DNA of 64,000 nucleotides. It comes from Melampsora larici-populina 98AG31 (Eukaryota > Basidiomycota > Pucciniomycetes > Pucciniales > Melampsoraceae). Location of the stretch: contig NW_006768785.1 in the NCBI RefSeq assembly GCF_000204055.1, forward strand, positions 62,001 to 126,000. The letters run 5' to 3'. Position numbers and translations under genes: made by a program. Below are positions 33,618-44,310 of the stretch, piece after piece; position 1 is the stretch's first letter, and every line of letters begins with the position of its first letter. The notes beneath the pieces are model-generated. The model was not told the DNA's origin, searched no databases, and saw only the letters and a program-made list of their open reading frames with translations.

Positions 33618-34822
33618 CTATTAGGGGGTTTCAAGTCAAAAGTTTTACAGTAGGGGGTTTCAAGTTGGATTTTTTTGGCATATTTTTTAAAAATTTGGGC
33701 AAGTTCATCATAACAAATGTAAAACTAACGTATTTTCAATTCGGGACACCTAAAACAGTGTCCCGCTTTAAATAATTTATGCATATTTTACAACAACGGG
33801 CAAGTTCTTGTACAGTTGCTCCAGTCTAGTCATGAACAGAGCCCGGCCCCATCCCCAGCCCTGAGACCCAAATGTTAGGGGGTCCCAGTAATACCCAAAA
33901 ATTTTTTGGCCAAGTTTCTTTTTCTTCACTCTATCACCACAATCTTTGCCCTTACATTGTAAAAACACAAGTCTATGCTATTCTGTACCCCATGAGTTTT
34001 GATAAGAGGAGCTACCTAAGTATTTGAATAGTTAAGTACCTCACTTAAGTACTCAGTTTAAGGACTTGAGGACTTAATATTGAGTCCCTTAGGTACCTAG
34101 ACCCAAATGTCGAGGGTTGGGAACAATTTTTTCTTAAAAAAAAGGGGGCTACTAAAAAGCGCCCGCAAATAAAACCTGAGACCGCCCGCTTTTAAAGTCC
34201 GGTGGTTACTAAGAATGTTGGACTGAACTGTGGTTCAGTCCCGAGATACTGATCTGTGGTGATGTTGTTGGAATCCAATCAAACGGAAACCGGGTGGTCA
34301 TGAAATTTATCAAGAATCCTTCAAAACCTCCCGCTACACACATCTCACAACCAGGATAGCAAGTTGCCACCTGAGTTGCCGTGCTTCTCCCAGAGATCTA
34401 CTTGTTTGCAACCAGACTCTAGAGTTCATACCATATTTATAGGGCTTGCAGGTGGGGCTGGTGTGAGGAAGGGATCCTGAGTACAAATCAAAAGGCATTT
34501 ACACCCTCCTCCTAGATTCAGACTCGATGAAGCTAGAATTGTCCATATGTCTGCCAGTCTGTTCATTTGGCAAGTCTTCTTACCCAGGGCTCCAATGTGA
34601 TTGGTCTTTGAAGACCTTAGTCTCTGATTCAAGAGTTGTTGAAACTCTCAAAGATAGTGGGTCAATTTATGTATAAGTCTGTTATTTTGATTGATTACTT
34701 AGTTCTTTAATTTCCTCTCTTGATGCGGGTACAACCAAGTTCTTGAAACTTTGACCAGACCAAGTGAGGGATCAAACCCCATTAAACCGTTTGAATGGTC
34801 ACAACAGCTCAGAGGCTTGAAT

Positions 34823-35681
34823 TGAAATGAGTTCACGCGGACAGAGGTTCAACGCGGAAAGAAGTATGATACCTGCAGAATGCTGGACAGAACAGGTATT
34901 GTATGAGTTTTAAAGAACTCGTAAGGTAGTAAAGAGAGGGCGGAGAAAATCGACGCCTTACCTGGACAGAACAGGTATTGTATGAGTTTTAAAGAACTCG
35001 TAAGGTAGTAAAGAGAGGGCGGAGAAAATCGACGCCTTACCTGCAGAATGCAGGATACGATAGAGTGGTAGGAAGTTTAAGAACTTCAGTTTCCACGCGA
35101 TGCATTTCAAAATATAACACACACTAGTACTTAGAGAAATAAGAAAAGAAATATTCACCTGGACAGAACAGGTATTGTATGAGTTTTAAAGAACTCGTAA
35201 GGTAGTAAAGAGAGGGCGGAGAAAATCGACGCCTTACCTGCAGAATGCAGGATACGATAGAGTGGTAGGAAGTTCTATCGTAAAGAGTGAGTACAATCCA
35301 GGTTTGAATATCGAGAGAAAAGGAATTAAAAGAGGAAGAGAAAAATGTGCTCACTAAGAACTTCAGTTTCCACGCGATGGGGAAGAAACCGAAGTTCGAG
35401 AGTGGCAAGGGTTATAAGAGAAATCTCGACAACAAATTTTTTTAAGAGCTAATCCCAAAGAGGAAAGATACAAAACACACACACAACACGAACACATGAG
35501 CATAGACTAATTAGGACAAGAATGAAATGTAGCTTTACGCTTTGGGATCAATCTAACTTGTTCTTCTTAATCACCCAATGAAACAACTCCATACCGCCTT
35601 CTTCAAACTTCTCCCCAGCTATCACCTGTACCTTCTATAACACATGATGGACTTGACCTCTTGAGCACTTTTACCACAACA
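34823..35681 (-). repeat. 3' LTR of the copia element
   Basis: 859 bp, TG to CA in the plus direction. It contains three exact 79 bp units starting CTGGACAGAACAGG at 34883, 34962 and 35159; the first two are in tandem. Repeated blocks in an LTR often hold promoter or enhancer elements; that role is inference. Confidence 0.92.
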
Positions 35682-35692
35682 CACCCCCTCAA
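35682..35692 (-). other. Polypurine tract of the copia element
   Basis: On the minus strand, TTGAGGGGGTG lies directly next to the inner edge of the 3' LTR, the standard place for plus-strand priming. Confidence 0.75.
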
Positions 35693-35697
35693 GTTCA

Positions 35698-38600
35698 TCA
35701 TGCTATGTTTCTGATGCCCAGTAGTTTTCGAAGTTTGATGAATTGAGCTGATCCTAGAGGCTTCGTAAGTAGATCGGCAATCATGAGGTGAGTTGGGCAA
35801 TGCTGCAATGAAATTTTACCTGATTTGACTACTTCTCGAATCCAGTGATAGTGAATTTCAATGTGCTTGGTTCTGCCATGAAAAACGGTTTTGTTGGTGA
35901 GATGAATGGCACCTTTGTTGTCACTTTCAAGAACTGTCGGGTTAGGATCCTCGTAGCCAAGTTTGGACATCATCGTACGTAGCCATACTAGCTCTTGTCC
36001 GGCTTCTGTTATCGCCCGGTATTCCGCTTCGGTTGACGACAGCGCGACAGTAGGTTGGAGCCTACTCTTCCATGAGATGGGACCGTTCGCAAGCATAAAG
36101 ACATAACCTGTAGTCGATCTGCGGGTGTCTTTGTCGCCAGCCCAGTCGGCATCGCACAAGGCTTGAGGGCACAATTCGCTCTTGAGACCCTTCAGGATGG
36201 TTGCGTAGGAGTCTCTGGAGTAAACAATACCGACGTTGACCGTTCCTTTGAGGTATCGAAGAACGTGGCGAGCCGCATCCCAATGTTGGAAACCAGGCCA
36301 GTCGAGATGTTGTGAGAGGGTGCCCACAGCATGAGCTAAATCGGGGCGAGTGCGCTGAGACAAGTACATAAGGGATCCCACCACACTGCGATACGGGAGG
36401 TTTCGGCTCTTGAAGTCTTCAATTTCTTCCAAATCTGGTTTGTATAACTTAAGTGAAGACGGGAACGGAGTGCTTGCAGGCTTTACCTCAGTCGATTCAA
36501 AGCGTTCAAGGATCTTGTGTGCATATTTGGCTTGGCAGATGGAATACGTGAACTGAGCTTCCCTCTTGATTTCAATACCAACTACAGTAGACGCTATTCC
36601 AAGGTCTTCCATCTCCCAGCGAGTGGAGATTTCGGTTTTGAAAGTGAAGATATCATTGCCAGTAATGGCCAAATCATCAACGTGAACGTACACTACCGTG
36701 AAGCTTTCCTCCCGTCTGCGGATATAAATACAGTGGTCCACCTCACACTGAGCAAAGCCGACACTGATGAGGAATTCTTCGACGTCGTCTTGCCAATATT
36801 TAGGAGCTTGTTTGAGGCCGTAGAGAGATTTGAGGAGAAGACACACTTTACTCTCTTCACCAGGCTGTCTGAATCCTTCCGGCTGTTCCACATATATGGT
36901 TTCGAAAAGATCACAGTTTAAGAAGGCTGTGACGGCATCCATCTGGTGCACTTCCCACCCAAAGATAGCAGCCAGAGCTAGGAGAATTCTGAGGGATGAG
37001 GGCTTCCCTGTGGGCGCAAAGGTCTCGAAGTAATCTTCACCTTCAACTTGAGTGTTACCCATGGCCACAAACCTTGCCTTGAACTTGACAGGGTTGCTTG
37101 GATCAGAGGTAGGCTTCTTCCTGAACAGCCACAGTCCACGAATCACATTTGTGTTCGATGGCCTTTCAACTAATTTCCATACCTTCTTATCGTGCATAGC
37201 CTGAATCTCCTTTCGACATGCTTTTAGCCAGCTATCACCTTCTGGGCCGGAGACTGCCTTGGAGTAGGATTTAGGGGAATCGTCCGAGATGGCTATCATA
37301 TTGCCGAAGGGGATCCCAAGGTCGAATCGAAGGGCTGATTCCCAGGCTGCTGTGATAAAAGAATCAATGAGAGTGTCACAAACCGCAACAGCCGTGTACT
37401 TGACCGGGTTCTTCTTTCTGTCGGAACGTCTGACCGTTGTTGTTTGAATTGATTCATTCTCACCGACAGGAGCTATGATAGGGTTTGAGTTTTCAGCTTG
37501 ATCACGAGATGAAGGCGTCACGGTGGTTGGTGCAACGGATGGAGGTAAGTCTGTGATTTCGTCTTGTTCCTCTTCACTATCATTGTCAAAGAAACGAGCA
37601 TTGACTGTGGAATCACTAGAAACTACTGGAGAGCTGTGTGGGATATTCGAGATGCTTTCACGAAACGGGAATGAGTTCTCGTTGAAAGTTGCGTGATGGG
37701 TGATGAGAAGTTTCTGGGAAGCTAAGTCATAAATGTGATAGTTAAAGTTGTCCTCCTCGAACCCCATAAGAACCCCACGCGAGCTCACAGCACCAAACTT
37801 GGACCCCCTTAATTCCTTTCGAATAAGTGAAAACGAAAGGCAGCCGAACACTCTTAGATGTTCAACTGAGGGTTTTCTGAAATGCCAAGCTTCAAAAGGC
37901 GTTCGATTGTTATCAAGAGCAGCTGTAATGGTTCTGTTAGTTAGAAAAACAGCCGTGTTACACGCCTGTACCCAAAAGCGAAGAGGTGTGCCTGATTCTA
38001 GCATAATTGATCTTGCTTTTGTGCTTATTGTTCTGTTACCTCGCTCTGATACTCCATTTTCTTCAGGAGAGTGGGCGGCTGTCAAGTGAAGAGTAATGCC
38101 ACGTTTCTTGAATTCAACACCTAGGAGATCATTCAGGAATTCACCTCCTCTGTCGAGAGTGAATTGCTTCAACATCTTGCAGGTCTGTCTCTCTGCAAGT
38201 GCTAGGTACGACATGAATACGTCATAGACTTCTTCTTTCGTCTTGCTTTTCATAAAGTATATGTGGCAATAGGATGAGTAATCGTCACAAAAGAGAGCAT
38301 AATACATTTCATTTTTCAATCCTTTGGTTCTGATGATACCGCTTAGATCTACATGTACGTTTTCAAGATGGCGAGATGCTCTGGGTCTGGTGGAAGAGTG
38401 GGGGATTTTATGGTTCTTGGACAGAGAGCAAGTATCACAGAAGTCTAGTTGAGTTATTTCCTCCGCCAATCCTTCCACGCTCTCATTAACACCCATTGTT
38501 TTCAGGTACCTGCAGTTCAGATGCCCTAGACGTCGATGATGAAGACGAGTCAAATCTTCAGTAGATGTCGCAAGAGCAGTAGAGTCGGGATTGAGACTCA

Positions 38601-40296
38601 CCGGTTCGAGGGCGACATACATCAGATTATTCGAGGCGAATACACCGTTGAACAGCGCTTCTCCTTTGAGGACGAGGGAGAAGCAGTTGACATCGTTCGG
38701 ATGAATCATGATTTGAACCCCTTTCCGAAGCATGGCACCTCCTGCCAGTAGGTTTTGAGAGAGATCTGGTACAAACAAACTGTTATTGAGTTCAAAAATT
38801 TTGCCCGATCCAGATTTAAGTTTAACTGTCCCGGTGGAGTGAACTGCAAGTGAGACCTCTCCTCCTGCCAGTTTCAGCCTTTTCGAGGAATCATCGACTT
38901 TGCTTAGTGAATCTTCTGAAAACAAGGTATTGGACTTGAACATATGATGACTTGCTCCGGTGTCGTAGAGGGCCCATTGACCGCCACTTTCACTGACTAC
39001 ATTTGCGGCTGGAGATTCCTCGTCGAACACAGTGTGGGATGACTCGAACAGAGAATTGACAGATACAGATGCTGTGATATCCTCAAGATTGGTGTCATCA
39101 AGATACACGTGAAGGGAAGCAAATGGATTATCGGATGCAATTGACATGTTGGCGGTAGGAAGTGTCAGCTGACGGAGTCCAGATACGTTGGGGTTTTGAG
39201 CTGGTGTCTGAGACTTGTACGACTGAGTTCCGTTTCTCTTTGCTTCCATCTGAGCGATCCACTTGTCTCGAGCAGCACGATTGTGAGGTTTGGCGAAGCA
39301 CTTGTCAGCGGTGTGGGTAGTTGAGATACAGTTGTTCTCAGAGCATTTTGGTCGGTTGTGTCGATCACGGTAGCTTCCACCCCCGGAGTGGGCAGCGGCA
39401 GTGGAATAACTTGCTTGGCTAGCCTCTATGAGAGCTGGTGTGGTAAAGCCTCCGTTGCGGGCTTCGTAGTCAATAAGATACTGGACAACTCCTTCGCGAG
39501 TCAGTGGTGAGACATGAGCATATATGTTCTCGGAAACGCTGTCTGTGATTCTGGATTTCACAGTCTTGATCAACTTTCGGGCTGCTCGTGAGGATGAGAT
39601 CTTCCCTCTGTATTTCACGTAGTCCGCTATTAAGTTGTTGAACTTGTCGCAGTGAGTCTTGAATGAGTCGCCAGGAAGAATCTTCATCTCATTTATAGCA
39701 TCCTCGATTGTTTGCAGACCAGCTTCAGAAATCTTCTGATGATGATTTTTGAGATGGGACCAGATCAGAGCGGGTTCATAAGCAATATCGTCATCCTCGT
39801 CGGAGTCCTCGCCAACATCCTCTTCGTCATCGTCAACATCCTTGCAGGCTCGAAGTTTTAGCATAGTCTGACATCGAGTTTTGTTGAAAGAATCCATCTT
39901 CCCCATCATCCAGATTGAAACTACAAGTTTAACCTTCAGATGCTGATCATCGGACAGTCCCGGGTACTTGAAGTCTGTTTTGATCAAGTACTTGTCGTAG
40001 TCAAGGACCTTTAAGACTTGGCGTATTTCAAGAGACCATTGGGGAAAATTGCCGTCGGTAAGCTTTGTGTCGACATCATATTTGGCTATGGCTGAGTTGA
40101 GTTTTTGAACAAACTGCTGTAAAGGAGTACCAAAAACTTTTGATTCATCCTTATCTGCCATAGTCGTCACGGTTTGAAGTGAACTAGATAGATGATCAGG
40201 TTTCTCGGTGCGAGTATCTGAAGCAGCTTCGGAAACAGAGTCGGAGAACGTGTCGTTGTCTTCGGAATCGATTAGGCTAGGATCTGGGGATGACAT
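35698..40296 (-). CDS. Copia Gag-Pol polyprotein, 1532 aa, intact
   Basis: Single frame without stops. Gag-like region at about 55-290 with an acidic tract at 153-171. Nucleic-acid-binding knuckle at 318-333 (C, C, H, C; the first pair is spaced by four residues, not the usual two). Aspartic protease DTGASHH at 445-451. Integrase zinc region with His586/592, Cys620 and Cys623. Integrase catalytic D650, D715, E751 (35 residues between the last two). Chromodomain not seen. Reverse transcriptase with QMDAVTAFLN (Asp1120) and YVHVDD (1203-1208). RNase H with Asp1382, Glu1423 and Asp1459. Protease-integrase-RT order defines Ty1/copia. Gag and Pol are in one frame, so no frameshift is needed; the relative amounts must be controlled another way. 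Confidence 0.95.
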   Translation of the reverse strand: MSSPDPSLIDSEDNDTFSDSVSEAASDTRTEKPDHLSSSLQTVTTMADKDESKVFGTPLQQFVQKLNSAIAKYDVDTKLTDGNFPQWSLEIRQVLKVLDYDKYLIKTDFKYPGLSDDQHLKVKLVVSIWMMGKMDSFNKTRCQTMLKLRACKDVDDDEEDVGEDSDEDDDIAYEPALIWSHLKNHHQKISEAGLQTIEDAINEMKILPGDSFKTHCDKFNNLIADYVKYRGKISSSRAARKLIKTVKSRITDSVSENIYAHVSPLTREGVVQYLIDYEARNGGFTTPALIEASQASYSTAAAHSGGGSYRDRHNRPKCSENNCISTTHTADKCFAKPHNRAARDKWIAQMEAKRNGTQSYKSQTPAQNPNVSGLRQLTLPTANMSIASDNPFASLHVYLDDTNLEDITASVSVNSLFESSHTVFDEESPAANVVSESGGQWALYDTGASHHMFKSNTLFSEDSLSKVDDSSKRLKLAGGEVSLAVHSTGTVKLKSGSGKIFELNNSLFVPDLSQNLLAGGAMLRKGVQIMIHPNDVNCFSLVLKGEALFNGVFASNNLMYVALEPVSLNPDSTALATSTEDLTRLHHRRLGHLNCRYLKTMGVNESVEGLAEEITQLDFCDTCSLSKNHKIPHSSTRPRASRHLENVHVDLSGIIRTKGLKNEMYYALFCDDYSSYCHIYFMKSKTKEEVYDVFMSYLALAERQTCKMLKQFTLDRGGEFLNDLLGVEFKKRGITLHLTAAHSPEENGVSERGNRTISTKARSIMLESGTPLRFWVQACNTAVFLTNRTITAALDNNRTPFEAWHFRKPSVEHLRVFGCLSFSLIRKELRGSKFGAVSSRGVLMGFEEDNFNYHIYDLASQKLLITHHATFNENSFPFRESISNIPHSSPVVSSDSTVNARFFDNDSEEEQDEITDLPPSVAPTTVTPSSRDQAENSNPIIAPVGENESIQTTTVRRSDRKKNPVKYTAVAVCDTLIDSFITAAWESALRFDLGIPFGNMIAISDDSPKSYSKAVSGPEGDSWLKACRKEIQAMHDKKVWKLVERPSNTNVIRGLWLFRKKPTSDPSNPVKFKARFVAMGNTQVEGEDYFETFAPTGKPSSLRILLALAAIFGWEVHQMDAVTAFLNCDLFETIYVEQPEGFRQPGEESKVCLLLKSLYGLKQAPKYWQDDVEEFLISVGFAQCEVDHCIYIRRREESFTVVYVHVDDLAITGNDIFTFKTEISTRWEMEDLGIASTVVGIEIKREAQFTYSICQAKYAHKILERFESTEVKPASTPFPSSLKLYKPDLEEIEDFKSRNLPYRSVVGSLMYLSQRTRPDLAHAVGTLSQHLDWPGFQHWDAARHVLRYLKGTVNVGIVYSRDSYATILKGLKSELCPQALCDADWAGDKDTRRSTTGYVFMLANGPISWKSRLQPTVALSSTEAEYRAITEAGQELVWLRTMMSKLGYEDPNPTVLESDNKGAIHLTNKTVFHGRTKHIEIHYHWIREVVKSGKISLQHCPTHLMIADLLTKPLGSAQFIKLRKLLGIRNIA

Positions 40297-40342
40297 GCAA
40301 TGATGACGAAGGAAGTTGTTGACAGAGTTCGGTGTCGGATCT

Positions 40343-40360
40343 TAATAACTCTCGCTACCA
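40343..40360 (-). other. Primer-binding site of the copia element
   Basis: On the minus strand, TGGTAGCGAGAGTTATTA directly follows the 5' LTR. TGG at the start pairs with the universal CCA 3' end of a tRNA, and TGGTAGC resembles primers read from tRNAs ending GCTACCA. The exact tRNA is not identified. Confidence 0.7.
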
Positions 40361-41219
40361 TGAAATGAGTTCACGCGGACAGAGGTTCAACGCGGAAAGA
40401 AGTATGATACCTGCAGAATGCTGGACAGAACAGGTATTGTATGAGTTTTAAAGAACTCGTAAGGTAGTAAAGAGAGGGCGGAGAAAATCGACGCCTTACC
40501 TGGACAGAACAGGTATTGTATGAGTTTTAAAGAACTCGTAAGGTAGTAAAGAGAGGGCGGAGAAAATCGACGCCTTACCTGCAGAATGCAGGATACGATA
40601 GAGTGGTAGGAAGTTTAAGAACTTCAGTTTCCACGCGATGCATTTCAAAATATAACACACACTAGTACTTAGAGAAATAAGAAAAGAAATATTCACCTGG
40701 ACAGAACAGGTATTGTATGAGTTTTAAAGAACTCGTAAGGTAGTAAAGAGAGGGCGGAGAAAATCGACGCCTTACCTGCAGAATGCAGGATACGATAGAG
40801 TGGTAGGAAGTTCTATCGTAAAGAGTGAGTACAATCCAGGTTTGAATATCGAGAGAAAAGGAATTAAAAGAGGAAGAGAAAAATGTGCTCACTAAGAACT
40901 TCAGTTTCCACGCGATGGGGAAGAAACCGAAGTTCGAGAGTGGCAAGGGTTATAAGAGAAATCTCGACGACAAATTTTTTTAAGAGCTAATCCCAAAGAG
41001 GAAAGATACAAAACACACACACAACACGAACACATGAGCATAGACTAATTAGGACAAGAATGAAATGTAGCTTTACGCTTTGGGATCAATCTAACTTGTT
41101 CTTCTTAATCACCCAATGAAACAACTCCATACCGCCTTCTTCAAACTTCTCCCCAGCTATCACCTGTACCTTCTATAACACATGATGGACTTGACCTCTT
41201 GAGCACTTTTACCACAACA
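40361..41219 (-). repeat. 5' LTR of the copia element
   Basis: 859 bp, essentially identical to 34823-35681 with one noticed difference. Carries the transcription start for the element by analogy with other LTRs. Confidence 0.92.
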
Positions 41220-42177
41220 TGAATCCTGTCAGATTTCTAGCCTCATTGCTTGCACCAGACAGAGGATAGCTCAGCCTGAGGGGGGCACTGGAAGGGGCAG
41301 GTCACATCTATTGATTTGAGTGTCTTTTGAGCAGACCTTAACAATCCAGTTGAAGTGAACAATCAATACGGTGGATGAGATGTGTGTAGTGGGAGGTTTT
41401 GAAGGCTTCTCGATAACTCTCAAGACCGCCCGGTTTCCGGTTTCCGTTTGATTGGATTCCAACGACATCACCACAGATCAGTACCTCAGGACTGAACCAC
41501 AGTTCAGTCCAACATTCTCAGTAACCACCGGATTCTAAAAGCAGGTGGTCTCAGGTTTTATTTGCGGGCACTTTTTGGTAGCCCCCCAAAAAAATTGGCC
41601 AAGGGGATTGACTTACCAAATCATTTCTGAGGCAAACACCTCCCTTATATCCCAAAAATGACTTTTTACATATGATATGTAAGTAGGATTTCAGTGTATA
41701 AATTTGTGGAATCAAATTTCAATTTTGCAGAGCAAGTCTGGTTGTGACTAGGCTGGAGCAACTGTAGCGCAAAAATACATAAAAAATTTGAACTTGAAAC
41801 CCCATAGTATTTTGCAGTACAACAAGTTGTCTGAGACCGTAAAATTTTACGTAAATTTCAAAAATTTGGGACACCTCTTTAGGTAACTAATGCTGTTAAC
41901 CATATATTTGCAGAAACAAAACACGGTAAAATTTTGGAAGCTTATCAGTTTCATAAAAAGTTTCACAAAAATATCCTGACTTGAAACCCCCGGTTAGCTT
42001 TTTTTACGTATTTTTACGCAACAACAACTTGCCCGTTGTTGTGAAATATGCATAATTTTTCAAAGCAACCTTTATAGGTGTCCCAAATTGAAAATGTGTT
42101 GTTTTACAAAGATTTTTTTACAAACAACTTCTTGGGATTTATAAAAATCACACAAAAAAACCAAGCTTGAAACCCCA

Positions 42178-43485
42178 TATAAGTTTATGTTTAAGGACAT
42201 CAATCACGTCTTGAAACATAAAATTTGTCTTAAAAAGACAAACCTGAACTGCCCTAATGATTTCAAGGGAATGATTCTACTTACTGTTCAGACACAACCC
42301 TAAGTTTATGTGATGAGGTGTCAATGTCATGCCACTTTTAGTTCCAAGGTATAGAGCAAGTGATATACTGCAATAGGAAGTTGTATCCCTTGCCTTTCAC
42401 CATTTAGCATAAAAACACAGTGTTGCAAAGAATGAATGTGATAGAAGTGATACACCTTTCATCCGGCTTACCCCTACCAATGTACACCAGGATTCAAAAT
42501 TATGTCTGCAAATATCAAACAAACCAGAACATGGCCTGAGAGATTTGGGAACATCCCTCAACAAACTTCCTAAACCTAGCAATAGCCAATGCCTCCATCA
42601 AACCCAAATTCAGAAGGCCAAGTAGATTGAAACTAAAGCGCAGTCACGCACCCTTTTGTTACTGTCTACCCGCTCATTCCCACTACCCTTGGTAGGCACC
42701 TGTGTAAAATCATTACTTTTCTGCATATACTGGCGATCACAGCACATCCTTCCATCAACATTGACCAGGAGACTCATTAGAAGAAGTGCAGTCTATATTG
42801 ATGGGCATTGAGCCTAGCTCAATGTACGTCTCCAATCTAACTAGACTTTGTTCATCGACCGACTTGCCTTTTGTTCGCGCATGTTGTTTGCATGCTCACT
42901 GTGCGGTTGCACTGAGTGGTCTGTTTAACAAACAATGTTCTTAGTAACTCGATCATTTGTTGGTATCAATTCATGTTCAGTCATTTAATCATTATTAGCT
43001 CTGAGACTAGTTACTGGACTGGCTTGTCTTTAGTGAGTTGGTTGTTCTCACTTTCTGTCCAGCCTGTGGGAATGGATCATAGGCACAGGATGGGACCACT
43101 GTGGCGAGTAATAAATATTTGCCTGGATTTATGATGATGTCTCGTCACGACACTTGAGGAATGTTCCTTGGCTACATTAAGAACAATTTTGAAGGAACAT
43201 TCTAAAGTTCCGCGGATGGGACCATGCCTTCACATCCTGCGGCTGATAAAGACAATTACTGATCCGAAAGCGCTGGACTGTGAAGCACAACTGGTTGAAA
43301 TCTCAAGTAAATCGATTCAACTTAGGAATACAACGCAAAAATGTTTTGGAAACAAATAGAATTGAGCAAATCTACTTCAATTTTATATAATACAATTCAA
43401 CCTACCTTGAATACGATTTTAGACCAACTTGCCAAGGATGTCGTCTTAGAGTGTATCACAAGTTGATGCCATCGGTAAGTGATTT
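42178..43485. other. Gene-free stretch
   Basis: No coding region is supported. Around 42465-42520, minus-strand translation gives RHNFESWCTLVGVSR, related to degenerate peptides at 31340 and 59290. The right part is unique AT-rich sequence leading into the RRM gene terminator region. Confidence 0.45.
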
Positions 43486-44121
43486 TCACACAGGTTCGAC
43501 CGCAGGAGGCTCTTCCGTCGGTGTAGAATCCTTCAATGCATGCTCTTTGATCCACTGCTCATCATCCCATATCGCCTTCTTGCTTCCCCATTGTCCTGCA
43601 CCAGCTGACGCGCCTGATTTGTTATTAGCCCTTGCGAGATTCACCTTCAAGATCTTAAGAGGATGAGATGGTAAAGTATTGAGATGCATATTATCAATGG
43701 CATCGACGGCTGAAGATGCATCGGAGAAGGTAATGAAGGCGAAATTACGATTTGTTCCTGATCAAAGAGCCAATCCGAATAAGGAAACATCAATTTTTCT
43801 CCTAACTTATGGGTCTATCGAACGATTACACAGCACGATCACATTCATTCGAGGAAAAAACCTTGAAAATTTCAAGTAACAAACGCGTTTGGGTGTCCGG
43901 GGGTATGTGTAAGTCGGTGATCACCCCGAAAGGTTGAAAAGCCGCTTGAAGTTGCTCAGGTGCAATATCGGTAGGAATGTTTCCTTGAAGATTGACGATA
44001 TTTTCGATATGGAGGTACGAAAAGGAAAGGTCAGTTCATCTTTTGCAAGGCAAGACGAATCAGGATATTGAGACTACATACCAACGAAGATAGATTTACG
44101 TTCGACTGGTGCTTGTGCCAT
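43486..44121 (-). CDS. Small RRM protein, cyclophilin-33 RRM-like, 136 aa
   Basis: Three exons (44121-44082, 43983-43885, 43757-43486) give 411 nt; donors are GTATGT, GTTTGT and acceptors AG. RNP2 is IFVGNI at residues 11-16 and RNP1 is RNFAFITF at 50-57, split so that the middle intron falls just before RNP1. Spacing between RNP2 and RNP1 equals that of the RRM of PPIE/cyclophilin-33, and the tail WDDEQWIKEH matches the linker that follows that RRM, but the cyclophilin domain is absent. Predicted to bind RNA in the nucleus, possibly in spliceosome-associated complexes. It is divergent with the esterase gene at 44311, with 189 bp between starts. Confidence 0.82.
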
Positions 44122-44310
44122 TCTGTGATGAATCTTTTTTGACGATCAGGAAGCCTGAGAGTGGTGAGGTTAAAGGAATCGAGCTCACGGGGCTCGTCGG
44201 ACCGCAGCCCCGAAGTTAAAAAACCCTGTGACGTTGTAAAATCCGGGTAAATAAAACGCTGCGCAAGGCTCCTTCAACTTGTTCTCATTGAAATTGTATC
44301 TCTATCAACG
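44122..44310. promoter_or_regulatory. Shared bidirectional promoter, 189 bp
   Basis: The only space between the divergent RRM and S-formylglutathione hydrolase genes. It contains the CRE-like word TGACGT at about 44231 and the GC-rich inverted words GGGGCTCG and CAGCCCCG. No TATA box is placed with confidence. Confidence 0.5.

Larger units (their letters stand above)
34823..41219 (-). mobile_element. Complete Ty1/copia retrotransposon, 6.4 kb
   Basis: Two 859 bp LTRs (34823-35681, 40361-41219) bound one intact polyprotein frame on the minus strand. The perfect 5 bp duplication TGAAT flanks it (34818-34822, 41220-41224). Only one difference between LTRs was noticed (A at 35425 against G at 40963), so insertion is recent. 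A primer-binding site and a polypurine tract lie at the expected places. Everything needed for autonomous retrotransposition appears present. Confidence 0.95.
33652..42177. mobile_element. Foldback TIR element split by the copia retrotransposon
   Basis: Left arm (about 33652-34361) and right arm (about 41367-42177) are inverted copies. Both contain TTATGCATATTT, AACAACGGGCAAGTT, AGTTGCTCCAG, GCCCGCAAATAAAACCTGAG and TGAACTGTGGTTCAGTCC segments in opposite orientation. Tips are GGGGGTTTCAAGTTGG and CTTGAAACCCC, each next to TA, which would fit a Tc1/mariner-type TA target. Without the 6.4 kb copia element it would be about 2.1 kb with a central non-coding part (34362-34822 and 41225-41366). 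Confidence 0.6.

Noticed and set aside
36517..36921. Open frame of 134 codons on the plus strand
   Set aside because: It is the reverse-strand shadow of the copia reverse transcriptase coding region.
44180..44260. CCCGAAGTTAA word recalling 5S rRNA
   Set aside because: Surrounding sequence does not follow 5S rRNA and the space is a 189 bp intergenic promoter.
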